The notes below the pieces were generated by a model, which was not told the origin of the DNA, did no database searches, and saw only the letters and a list, made by a program, of their open reading frames with translations. A program made the translations under genes and the position numbers. A stretch of 64,000 nt of DNA from Paramisgurnus dabryanus (Eukaryota; Chordata; Actinopteri; Cypriniformes; Cobitidae): assembly GCF_030506205.2 (NCBI RefSeq), contig NC_133352.1:18738325-18802324 (forward strand), read 5' to 3'. Of the stretch, positions 24,607 through 37,200 are shown piece after piece. Position 1 is the stretch's first letter, and every line of letters begins with the position of its first letter.

Positions 24607-27600
24607 CTAAGTTCTGCTTATAAATCCATGTTTGATGACGTTTGTTGTTATATCTGTAATGGATAAAGATGACAGATCTGCAGGATGTTTCTAAAAAGGA
24701 ATAACTTACTGTTATATATACCCAAATAGTCATCGTGTTATTTCATTGATCTTGTTTAAGAGTTGCTTTTTTCATTGTTGTTTTATTTTTAGTATGCATC
24801 TTATTGTTTAAGGAACTTCAGTAAGTCATTTTATTGTTTACTTCAAGAATGTAAAATCTATTGGGCAACAAATTCAAGCGAAGTAGGCAATGTTTGTTAT
24901 CTGTTGACGTCTACAGTTTGATTTGACTGAGACTAATCTCATTTTATAACCCATTTAGCAACAGTGAAACCCAGCGGCCAACACTTATTTGGTGTTGGAT
25001 GTTAGCCAAGAATAGGGATTTCCCAACCTGATCTCATGGGAATTTGTACATGGTGTACAAAAAGTACAATTGTTAGGAAAAAATTATGATGCCTACCATA
25101 ACCCTGCGTCCAAACCGAATGTACCCAGGAGCAAAAACATTTTGCACAAATGTATGAAGTTTATTTGAATTCATACGAACACCCTGCATTGTCCAAATTA
25201 TGTATGTAATTTATTAAGAATTTGTCAAAATAAACAATATGGAGCTGCTTGCATGCCTATAGGTGTGTTGAGAGTAAGGTTGTAACAATATAACTGTATA
25301 CCATAATGTTGACCTGTACGATTATCATACTGATAACATTTGCTTATTCCCGGTACAAATTCTAATCTCTATCCCCTGCCTATTGTGATGCCCGTTGGCG
25401 GCTTATTTGTCATTTAAAACACAGCATTTCATCTTCATTGTGTCCCATCTATTTGTTTTTGTTGTTTAATAACTTTCTAACTTGACCTATACGTGAATGT
25501 GATTTTATCAGTTTAATTCCTGTGTAGTTTCATGTTAAATATTGCTTGATTCAGTTTAATGGCGTTTCCCACATTTATCTCTAAAAGCCTTAAGGTAATT
25601 ATATTAACAAAAGTTACTAGCTGCTTAACATTTGTGAATGCTGCTTTCGGTGTAACATTCCCTGGCCACTCCCCCATGTAGGGCTTGTCTGGGATAGGGC
25701 AACCAGTTGCCGTCCCCTGTCAAGTTAGCCTTGCGGCATTATAGTACTGTAGGTTCAGTCAAGGCCCAGGCTGGAACTTGAACGGGGTTGTACGAGTAGA
25801 GGCGTGTTTTAGTATGCAGGGACAGCCCAAAAGCGTGCTGACAGTAACACGGACTGTGCGACATTCCTATGAGAGAGACCACTGCTGCAGGCCGGTAGAG
25901 GTATTGAAGGCATTACTGAAGCTGATGGGTATTGAGGAGCAAAGAGGTTAGTGTTGGCAGTCTTCATATATACGCCCACAAGCAGAGCAATGCGTTTACT
26001 GTGTGGTGTAGTGTTTACCACAGCACTAATAGGATTGATACTGAGACATGAAAGTCTCTGAGTGCTGCAGGAGCCTGAATGGGATTCGCTGAACTGACAT
26101 GAAGTTGTGCATGGTAGGGCTGTCTTTTCTCAAATTTAATGCACTTCTTAGTTATCAATGGCATGCTATGGTACATTACATTTAAATGCTGTATGTGAAC
26201 TATAGTTTTAAATGTGGACCTTTCATAGTATTTTCTTATTTTTTTATATATATATGCATTCATCAGTTAGGATTTATTAATGGGCTTCTGCATGTTTTAA
26301 TTTTGTAGTATTGTTATTTAAAGTGTAGTTTTGTTTGTTATGCTGTGTGTTAAGCAGTAAACAAATTAATCATTCAGTGCTCCAGATATCACCGTTTAAT
26401 GTAAATCATTTCCAAGCCGGTTCTCCAGAATACTATTGTTAGGTTATCATTTTCCCATCAAGAATCAACTGTTGTATTTCAGTTTAATGTATAATTTTGA
26501 TGTTTTTTTTTTTCAAGATGAAATAAGACACATCCATTAATAATTCTCCAGGCAGTAGTGAAGCATTAACAGAAGGACTCTTGTTTCTTTAATGCCCAGC
26601 CCTTGCATGAGTCGGACTGTAAATGACTAAGCACACTGTTGGGTTCCTAAGCTAACCTTTAGTCAGCGAGCTGAAAAAAAATTCTTGATTTGCCTTAAAC
26701 CTGAATTGATTGCTTGTGCACTGTTCTTGTAATTGTTTGTCTTCACATATCAAGTAAGGTGACAGAACATAAAGGCAGTGAATGGAGCTTGTTCATTGTT
26801 TGCCAGGTACTAAACTGAGCAGTAAACTATGAAAATAAACAGTAACTCATTCAAGTGATTGTTACAGATCAGTCACTTGCGACAAATTTACATTGAAAGC
26901 AAATAATGGATCTGTCATTTCTGATACTATTTGAAATGTAACATTGTGAAACATTTGGCACATTCGGTCCTTGTTACATTAATGTTTTTCTGTTGTTTTA
27001 AAACAAGATTGTTTGCAATTTGCTTCTCTTTGCATCTGCATTAACTGGTCTTTATTATTACTGTACTTGAACAAAGTGCATTAGAGCATGCAAGCCCTTC
27101 CCCTCAGCAGACCAAAAGCATGCCATAGCCATACCCTTTCACCCCTGTGGGGTAGTATACCGATGTTAATTTAGAGAGAGGGAACCCAAGAATAAAAGAT
27201 ACAGAGAAGCTTTATTACCTATGGAAATATGATCTGATGATAATAATAATCATCATCATCATCATAATAATCATATTTCCTTTCATTAGACTGCATTTGT
27301 TTTTCAGAAATGTACTATTATCTTAAAACTAAAATGTCATCAATCTGGTTGATGCATTTAGCAAGTATTAGCGTGTGATAATCCATAGCTGTGTTTGAAA
27401 AAGGGGTTTGACTGGTGTGGTATTGTATTCTGTAGATCTGTTCCTGCTAAACAAAGTGAAGTGTTTTTACTAGCACTCAGGACAGCTTATCTAAATGCAT
27501 GCCTTCTCACTGACCCCTTACCAGTCTGCACCTGACCACTTATCTGTCTTAAACTTACAACACATTACATCTAGGCCACTAGAACATATACTGCAGTTAC

Positions 27601-28119
27601 TATTTTTAAACAAATTATTTTTACAAAATGTAAATTTTGCTCTCTAAAGTAATTGTTACATGGTGCGTTTAAAGATGTTGTGTTTTACATGTAATTAATT
27701 ACAAAATTATTTAAAAAAAACCCTGTTATTATTATTGACCATGACCTCTTTAATGTTTATAAGGGGTTTTCTAGTAAAAAATAAACCAACATGGTATGCC
27801 ATATTTAAAACTGTTTTTGTAACATAACGAAGTTCTGGAATTTGATAAGACGAGGGCTCTTTTATATTTAATGTGTCTCTAGTAAACGTATAAAGAATTT
27901 AATAGTAGATCAGTTCCTTATGACGCTTAGAAGTTGGTCAGTGGATTATGTAACATTACCACAAAAAGCAGGCATTGCTTTTTCAGCCAACAACACAACA
28001 GGATTGACAAGTAGTCACTCCTATGTCCTTTTATAATGCTTCATAATGTAGTCTAGAGATTTAGGGGATGGTTTCAAATTTCTCCATGCGTGTTTGAAAC
28101 ATTTCTTTTGTTCTTGCAG

Positions 28120-28222
28120 GAAGAATTACTCTGAATCAGCTTGAATAAAGGCCTTCACTCAAATCTTAACCAAATGAAGTTCAGACAATACTGATGTGAA
28201 TACTGTTGAGAGCAGCAAGGGC
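28120..28222 (+). promoter_or_regulatory. mtus1: mtus1 long-form 5' leader with a short uORF and a start-stop codon pair
   Basis: The acceptor TTCTTGCAG ends at 28119. The leader then contains ATG at 28174 opening a six-codon uORF (MKFRQY) that stops at 28194. The A of that stop begins ATGTGA, a start-stop element at 28194-28199. The main ATG at 28223 (GGCATGG, purine at -3, G at +4) follows 24 bases later. Such an arrangement would be expected to lower translation of the long isoform. Confidence 0.6.
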
Positions 28223-31200
28223 ATGGAAACCATGCATAAGGCTATGAATCTTACTTTCTCTATTGAGGACAAAAATGGCAATAAGATTACTTGCCCTAGT
28301 GAGGACTCCCCGGATTCAGTGCAGAGCTCTAGCAGTTGGAGTTATGATGGTTCAGACAGTCCTGCTGATGTAGAAATGGAGGAAGCTACATCTAAAAGAA
28401 CCTTAAAGACCATTTGTTTCGACACCTTTATGTGCACCGATAAAGAAAAGACCTCTTCCAGTGAGAACAGCTGCTCCGTGAGTTCTAGTGAGATGGTAAT
28501 GAGGGGAAGCAGCTTTATCTTGCACGAGACTGACCAGCCACTTAGCGTTTCACTGCTTGGGGAGTCCAAGACCTCCTTGGAGATATCCCCTGACGTTGGT
28601 GTGCTGTCTGGGATGTTACCTGATGTCTGCGAGGGCCTTCAAGGAGAACATTCAGCTAAGGTGTCAAATGAGCCCAAGTATCAAGGCTTGGAGTGTACCT
28701 ACATTCTACCTTCATGCAATCAGACCTTTCTCATAGAGGAAAATTTGATTCAAATGCCATCATGTCTCTCTGACTCTCAAGGAGAGACGGAAGAAAAGGC
28801 TCGTCTCCTGAGTGTTGGAAAGCATGAATGTGTCACACCCATTCATCAGAATTCAAGTAAAAATGTGCAAAAGTTGTCTTGCAACACAGGTGGATCTAAT
28901 CACTCAACTCCAGTTGATGGAAAAACGATTCTCCTTATGGCTTCTGAGGATTTAGACCTCAGTGGCAATGCTCAAACCTCAACTCCAGTTCAGTCTCTTA
29001 GTAATAAAACATTTTGTCTTCCACCTCTTTCTGACTCGCCTCTTGAAAAAAATAAAGGTGATTCAGTGAGCCCGATGGCTCAAGTCATCAATAAGCAGCA
29101 AGGTGCTGCTCCTCAAAAACCCAAGTCATTGATGGCAGCTTGCAAAACCAACAAGGGAGATGTTAAAAAATTTCCCAAACCTAACTTCGGTAACATAAAG
29201 TCTAAAATTATGTCAAGGGCCACCAACTTTAAGACATCACTTACACAGAATTCAAAGGCTTCAAGCAACGTCCTTCAAGGCAATGAAATCCAGACTATGG
29301 AGAACTCTGATGCTCGCAAGTCAACTCCTAATAAGTCCACTTCTGCAGTAAACAGTACCTCTTACACCCCATCCCAAACTGTAAAGAGTTCCAATGCGGC
29401 TAAAAGAACCCGCTCATCCACTTGCCAAGAAAATGGTCCTGCCTCAAAATTTCGTCCCCGGCGATGGTCTGAAAGTGCTACGTCTTTCAAAACTGCTAAA
29501 GATGGATCTCAAGAAAAGAATCCACGGGTGAATGGGATCTTAAACAGGTTAGCCACACCAAAGGCTTTATTTAAAGGAAGTTCTCAGAATCAGACTGGAA
29601 TAATCAAAACTCCAGATGGATCTGAGTCTTCAAAAGAAGATACGCAAGGGAATGAGTCACTGAAGGCTCGTGGGAAAAATCTGAAATCCAGTGTCTTGGT
29701 GAGTGTATATACATTCAATTGAATTGAAACCGTATTTTCAGTTGTAGCTGAGTCACTAAAACTGAGTTTCTCTTGCAGGCGGTGTCTGCCAAGTCGTCTG
29801 CAGAAACACCAATTTGTGAATGGAGCAAAAGCAAGCTTGGCCCTCATCCATCCCCAGCCAGGAAAGTAGGAGCCTCTGGTGCTCGGGTTCCAGCTGCAAA
29901 CCTTCGGCCTCCGCTCTCGGCTGTGTCAAAGCTCAAACTTGGGGTGGTAGGAAAAGATGAAAGCAATAACTCTGACATGCCTTCACCTAGAGTTCAACTC
30001 TGCACATCTGATGGTAAAAGTGCATTACACATAGCAGAGTTTGGTTTGGTTTTCTACATCGTGCTAGTTTGTTTTACACTTGTTAGTGTTGCTTTTCTGA
30101 TTACCTAATTAAGGTGTGAATCTTGAGTGATTGTTGTTTTTACTACCTCAAAGTTTTCAGTTATTGCAAACCATTGTAAGAAGCACATCTGCAGTAATTC
30201 GATAATTTAGATACTTTTTGCAGCCCTAGCATTTATTTATATTGTGGAAAATGTGCAGTATTTGATAAAAATGTTAATCTGAATGCATAATGCACTGTAC
30301 ATAATGGTGAAAGATTTTTCTTTAGTAAAAACATAGATTGAGTTCATAGACCAAGGAAGAATACAATCTGCATTGTAGTTACTAGGGATGGCAATCGAGT
30401 ACTCAAACGTGGCATCGATGATCGATAACAAAAAACTATGATCATGTGGGTTTATTTATTTATTTATTTGTAGTTATGGCGGCATTTGGATGTCATGTTA
30501 GCATTACAAGCGCCTGTGGTAGTAAAGACTTGGTGCGTGTTTGATGTTGTGTTGAGCTATGCAGACCGGCATATAACATCAGTAATGTTAACATGCATGA
30601 TTCAAAAACAAACAGATAGGGATGCACCGAAAGAAAATTCTTGTCCGAAACTGAAAAAGAGGAAACCAAGGTCGATAAACTGAAACCGAAATACCGAAAT
30701 AAATTATTATGCCAATTATTAGTACAAATGCATTTATGGCTATCACTGTGTACTAACTTTACTAGGGGTGTGACACAGATCAACAAAACTTTTTGAGGCA
30801 CGGATTGGATTATTTTTTAGATCAGCAAAAAGGGGGTGGGGAAAATCCAATAACAAATAAAGAAATTACAAACATTTATAAAAAGAACAAAGTTGCACAT
30901 TAATAAGGGGTAACATTAGCATTAGGTACAGAAATCGAATTAAATGAGTTGTAACACTGTCTTTGTATAAATGTATTATTATTATTATTATTATTATTAT
31001 AAGAGCTACAGAATTGTCTTGGGTTGTTTGATTAACATTAATGACACAGACTTAAGTAGGTTGATTGAGGGTACTGTCTCTTTAAGACCAAATAAGCTCA
31101 GACTTGTTTCTGACTGTAATCTATACATACATTTAAGACACAAACAAATGTTTTAATTATAAAAAGAATACTGTGGAGATAATTTTGTTTGTGTGTCCTG

Positions 31201-34200
31201 CCATTCAATAATAGAAATATTTTATTTTCGATTGTTTGCGTCTCACTCGTGTGTGCACTATTGAGGGCACTTAAATGCACGCGCACACAGAGACCGAGGG
31301 CAAATTCCAAACAGCACAGCATAAAAACGTTACTTTTTTTTTCATTGCTTTATTCGGCAAATGTATGTTAATGGACTACAGTATGAGAGACATTTGCGCA
31401 ACTCTCTCTTTAGTTTACACGCCAAGAGTTCTGATCTTTGAAGGTCATACTGTGATCACCTCTGGACCGTACACATTCAACCGCATGTTTTTTGCGGTTA
31501 AATACATCCACACCGCATACATGTTGCTTCAGACAAGCACGTGCAGGTTGCGGTTCCTGTTTGCGTCATCACAACATTTCGGCCGTATTGTTTCGGTGAT
31601 AAATGTCTTTCGGCCGAAAACCGAAAATGCTCTTTTGGGCCGTTTTCGGCGGCCGAATATTTGGTGCATCCCTACAAACAGATAAAGTCCGCTTGCCTGC
31701 AGCGCAGAAACCCGCCGGCCTCAGCAATTTTCAATTAAGATGCTCACCAGTAATGTTTTTGTAAAGTCTGTTTGTAAAAACTACATAAATGTCCTTCTAT
31801 AACTAGGGATGTCCCAATCCGATATGCTGGATTGGTATCGGGTCCGATCCGGGCATTTTGGCTGGATCGGACATCAGATCGAGGACCGACAACATGACTG
31901 ATCCAATTCCGATATGTGCGTTAGACATGGTTGTTACTGACAAGCTATTCAAAGGACAACGTATTATAAAAGCACCATAAACGTTTTATGCACTATATTC
32001 AAAGTCTTTTTAATACACTCAATAGCTTCAAGTGAAGGAACAAACACAATTTAAGGATCTTTAAGTTTACAGAAACACTGTAACTTACTCGCAAACTGAG
32101 TTAATAATCCACTGGTGAAGCGGACGGATGAAACATTCACACACGCACACAAGATAACTGATGGCTATTTTAAAGATCTGATTTTATAAAGTCTCAGTAA
32201 GCTGTTGGATGGATGCAATTCACTTTGTGCTGAGCACATGATGCATCTATTCATGCTCAATTGATCAAACGTACCCATTATATGTGCTCCTAAACACTGT
32301 CATGATTAATATTTACTAATGTTTCCTGTAACTTGTAAATCATTTTTAATTTGATTTTAACATTTAAAATGATACTAGATGTCGCAGAAAGCACTATACA
32401 CATTTAATTACAAAAGTATCGGGCAGATATCTGTATCGGCTGATATACGGAAATTCTGGGATCGGATCGGAAATTAAAAAGTGGGATCGGGACATCCCTA
32501 TAGGGCCTGTCCTGGCTTAATCTAAACCGTGTCTGGAAAACCACCCATTAATAAACCTTCTGTGCCAACTGCCAAGTCAATTTTTTTTTTTTTTATGCTA
32601 TGCTTGTAAATCATTGCAACCCAAAATAATGGATTTATTGTTTGTCACTTGTTCACAAAATCTATTTGACCTGTTTCAGGAAGAGCTCAGTCTAGACCCA
32701 CCCAATCTACAGCGACACTAACACCATCAGCCTCCAAACTGCCCATAAAACCCAAAACGCAGCCTAAAAGCTCCAACGCTTCTCGGGCAAATGGATATCT
32801 TAAGCAAGGTGAGATTCCTGCAGATTACCCCAAAAAATGATCCTGCCTTGTTTGGACAAATTAAATGGTTCCCATACTTGCAAAAATATTTTCTGAACCT
32901 CATTACTGTATTAGTAGCTTTTGCATAAAATAAGTGTGTGTTTTGTCCTGTAGAACACATTTGACTGTCCTGAGAAGTGTTATACTTGCCTAGTGTAGGG
33001 TTTAAAAACATGGAAATTGGTTACTTTGGCTAGGATCAACCCTCATGCAGCTTGACCCACATTCCCTGCCACAGTAGGTCAGTGTTGCCCTAAATCCCAA
33101 AATCTCAAATCCCAGCATTAAATCTCTTCCAAATTATCAAGTAAATCTGTTTTTTTTTTATTTAAGTACTGCTTAAAGACTGCAGTGATTTTATATGAAA
33201 CAAAATCCATTAGATGGGCAGACATATGAAAATAGTCCAGTTTTATTAGTCTAAACCGTGATTCTCATTTATTTTTTCAATGGTCTTCTCTCATTGGTTG
33301 TTGGGCTTGTTGTTGTATGGGTGAGGTTGTACATTTGCACAGATGTCTGCGAGTCAGATTTGTTCCATCTCAGTTCACATGGAGGCATAATGAGAAAGCA
33401 GTGCACATGAAATGATGAGGATCTATCAGGATGTTGTATTTTTTCTTTATTATGTTTAACTTGCTGTGGAAGGTCATGTCTGCACAGAGAGGCACATTGA
33501 CTGAATTCTCAGAGTTGGTATTTTCCAATTCCACTCTGAATCACCATCCAATTTCTTGCGCTCAGTTTGATGCGACTCTTTTGACATGCCTCCTTATTGG
33601 ATCATATCGCTTTTGTGTCGTTCCTTTGTTGGCTGCTTTTCACAGAAAGTCTAAGACACTGTTATGGAAAAGTAAGTGGAGATCCTTCATGTTTAGATTT
33701 GGATAAAAACCTCTGCTAAATGACTGAATGTAAATATAAATGGATTTCCGCAACTAACCTTTTTTGCACGTAAAGTTGAGGTATTCCTTTTCATGGTACA
33801 GTAAAAACTGGAAGACTTTCATAGTGTTATTGATGATCAAATAATTAAACATGACCCCGAAACCACTAAAGATAGTTAATTTGTATCTTTTGTTTCAGAG
33901 CACCCAGAGTCCTCTGTGGGAGCCTCGAGTATACCTTCATCTAACCGGGCCATGTTGTTAAGAAGCAAACTGCAGAGTCCTTCTGCCAAAGGTGTAACAT
34001 CAGGTATGAGTCAAGCCTTTAATAGCACAAACACAGATTCTGAGCTTTAATCTGAACCTCAGATGCAGCTAAGTGCAGTTTATTTATGCATTGTGAAACC
34101 AGACTTGGCAGTAATGTGTCTGAAACAACCGAAATAGCATCTATTTACGTGTACAAAAGTGTGGAGGCGGGACTAATTCACATTCATAACTATGGTTTGA

Positions 34201-37200
34201 GCTTTGTGATTGAGAGTCGGATGGTTATTTGAATGTTCATTGGTTCTAAGATTTCTAGAGGAAATTTTAAACATCTTTTCTAGTATTCCTTTATTTAAAT
34301 ACACTTTATTGATTGAATATGAATACATGAATATAGCCTTAGAGGCTGGTATGGCATTTAAAGGAAAGAAAGAAGAATATCCATTGATTGTATATACTAA
34401 ATAAGGAAAGTAGTTTTAAAGCATGTAGAAATTACAGTCACAGGAGAAACTTGCTAGTATGATGCTCAAAGATGAGTTTTAAGTGATAAAATTATCGACT
34501 ACAGGGAGACTAAGTTAGCATTTGTTTACATTAGATAATAATATGTTCAGTTATGGTCCTGAAACCTGTGAGACTTTGCTGTTTTTTGAGTAAAATAAAT
34601 AATATCTGTTGTTAATGTTGCAACACTTGAAGAGGTCACATTGCGAGTTCACATTTTGGTGTTCGCATTGAATAATTTAACAAATTTCATATAGCCATAG
34701 GTTATACAAACATGTAAAAATGTGCAGTAAATTATAACTACAAAAGGGTTCGATTACCAAAATTTTTAAAGTGAAACATCTTTTCACTTGTGTAGGTGCA
34801 GGATGCAAGAACACATCTTCAACATCCTCAAAATGTTCGAGGCCTTCAATCAGTCCTCTGAAAATGCCAAACACACCCCGGTCTGTGAGACCTGCTGCTA
34901 CTCCAACTGGTAAATCCTCAACATAATTTTCACTTTCAGGCTATACTGTAACTATTTTAAATGAATATTAATGATTATTTCACATTAACTTATTAACGTT
35001 CAGGTCCTCATAACTAAGTGCAGCAGTGTTGCTTAAAAGCTCTTCCTCTAAAGATCAAAAAATATATGATCGTGTGATGTGATGTGTGCTTTTTTGCCAC
35101 CTTTAAATACTCTAGGAACAACCTTTACATTCCTTTAAGAGATTAAGTTGGAGATTTAAGTCTTTGTGTGCTGTATGTGTAAATCTAAACGATTTCAGGT
35201 ATTTGGTTTCAGGCATTGTGTGTCTTTTTGGCATGCCATTGCACTGATCTATGATTTCAGTGTATTATAGTGTTATTGTTACACCTTTAGATTGTTTCAC
35301 ATAGTGCTTTACACACTTAAAATAGTTAACCCCCGGGTTATTCTAAACCCTAGATTAATGGAATCTTGGGTTATCTGTTTCACACTAAAAATAGTTATGG
35401 GTATATTACATTGTAACTTTTAGGAGGATCTCTTGACAGAAATGCACAGTGCACCTTTAAATAACTTTTAATTGCCTCGCACTTCTGCATCAGTGATAAA
35501 ATAGGTTGCCATGCAAATCTTTATTAGCTCCTGGGGTGTATTGTTATTACAGTTCGTTTTTCATCACCTTTGACCAGTATTTTTCTTGTTTCCCTCAAAT
35601 GGTTAAACAAAACCATTACACAGCGTGCAAAGTAAATTTTGGCGACAACCCTGCATTTAAAAAGTGTTATGTTCTTTAACCCAGGGTTAAAATCAGGGTT
35701 TATAATGACAAAAAAATTGAGGTTAAGCGCAGTGTGAAAAAACCTAGACTGATCTGGAAAGTTGTGTTATAGTCACGAAAAATTTTAGAAATTCAGCTTT
35801 GTCGTGTCACTCGCACACATCGTTTTTGTGTCCATTGCACAACTTTCTTTCTTGTTTAATTTTATGTATTGTTTTCTCTTTGTTTTTTCTTATTTTCTTA
35901 CCATTGTTGCTTGGGCTGGGGTTTAAATCACTTGGTTACATTTTTAGACATACTAACCCAAACCCCAACTCCAGCGAGAATGGTTTTAAAAGCGAAAGAA
36001 AAACATTTAGAAACCAATACATAAAAGTACATCCTAACCCTAACCCCAAGTCAAAATGATTTAAAAATAGAAAAAAAAGCGAAAACAATACATAAAATGA
36101 CACAAACACCAAAGTTTTAAAAAACTATTTCTAAAGCTGATTTTCATGCCATGGACACACATAAATAAAAAAAATTGTGACTATAGCACAACAAAAAGCC
36201 CATCATGCAATCCATCATGGTTAACGTAAAGTAAGCATTTTGATTTCATTTTACAGCAAACAAAACATCCATATTACTCCCTGCTTTTTTCCACCTTGTA
36301 ATGTTTATTCCTCATTTAGATTTGTTAAACCAGGCAATACGAGCCAGCAATTAACCTTGCATATAATCAGTGCAGTTGTTTTTTTTTATTGGTTTTAAAT
36401 ATCCATGTCTTTATTGTTTGGACTACAGCCTGAGCTCTGCAGGAATGTGTTGCTTTCTGCAGCCAGCAGCATCTCAAACATGATTGCATTTTATAAATGA
36501 AATTATATCTTCACTGTGGTGCTTGTTTTGTGTTGTGGGATCTTGCTAGCCTTGTAGGCTGGTGTTCGGCCGTTTGTTTCTGTGGTAGCTTGGCCGAGCT
36601 CGGTGCTCACAAAAAATTAAAAATAAAACGTTTCCGGCCATGTTATGGCTTGAGATACAAAGGTTTACAGGGGTTTTACTACTTGGGGCAAATAAATTGC
36701 TAATTTTTGCCTCAAGTAATCTTTTCCATAATATCAATTTGTTAATATAATACGTTTATATGTTAAGTGTCACATCATAATGTGAATTGTTGCATTCACT
36801 CACACCATTTTTAACCCTCCCCCATGTATGAAGAAGAAGAAAGCTAGAAGAGATTCTGTATTACAGCCCACCCACCCCTGTTCTGCCATTTACTCCTTCA
36901 AGCACCTCCCCTCTCCTCCCTCCCAGCATCCTGCACCTCCTTAGCAGCCAGCAAGCGGAGAGCAGGAGATGCTGAGAGCTCAAATCGGTGGATTAATGCT
37001 TTCTGCTCTGCCTCATTTGTCTTTGGGGTCATCTTGTCAAAAGCCCCTTCTCTTTTTTTAATCTATATGTTTGTTTAGTTGATTTGACTAAAGTGTGACA
37101 GGAAGCCCCAAGGATCTTTTCTCCCTTGCTTTACCACAATCTTTGCCTTTTTGTTTGGCAGGTGTTTTTTATTCTACTTTGACTCTCTCTGCTGTTTGTT

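Larger units (their letters stand above)
22910..28119. other. Intergenic to 5' region between fgl1 and mtus1
   Basis: It holds the SINEs, candidate first exon and fgl-like relic listed separately. A repeat-like stretch (25020-25250, with GGTGTACAAAAAGTAC) and a GC-richer non-repetitive block at 25660-26040 that I cannot identify are also present. A CAT/AAT microsatellite lies at 27238-27270. No other coding exon was recognised. Confidence 0.6.

Noticed and set aside
25660..26040. GC-richer block as a possible gene exon
   Set aside because: No open frame with splice sites and no recognised motif; it may be an old repeat or leader exon, but the sequence does not decide.
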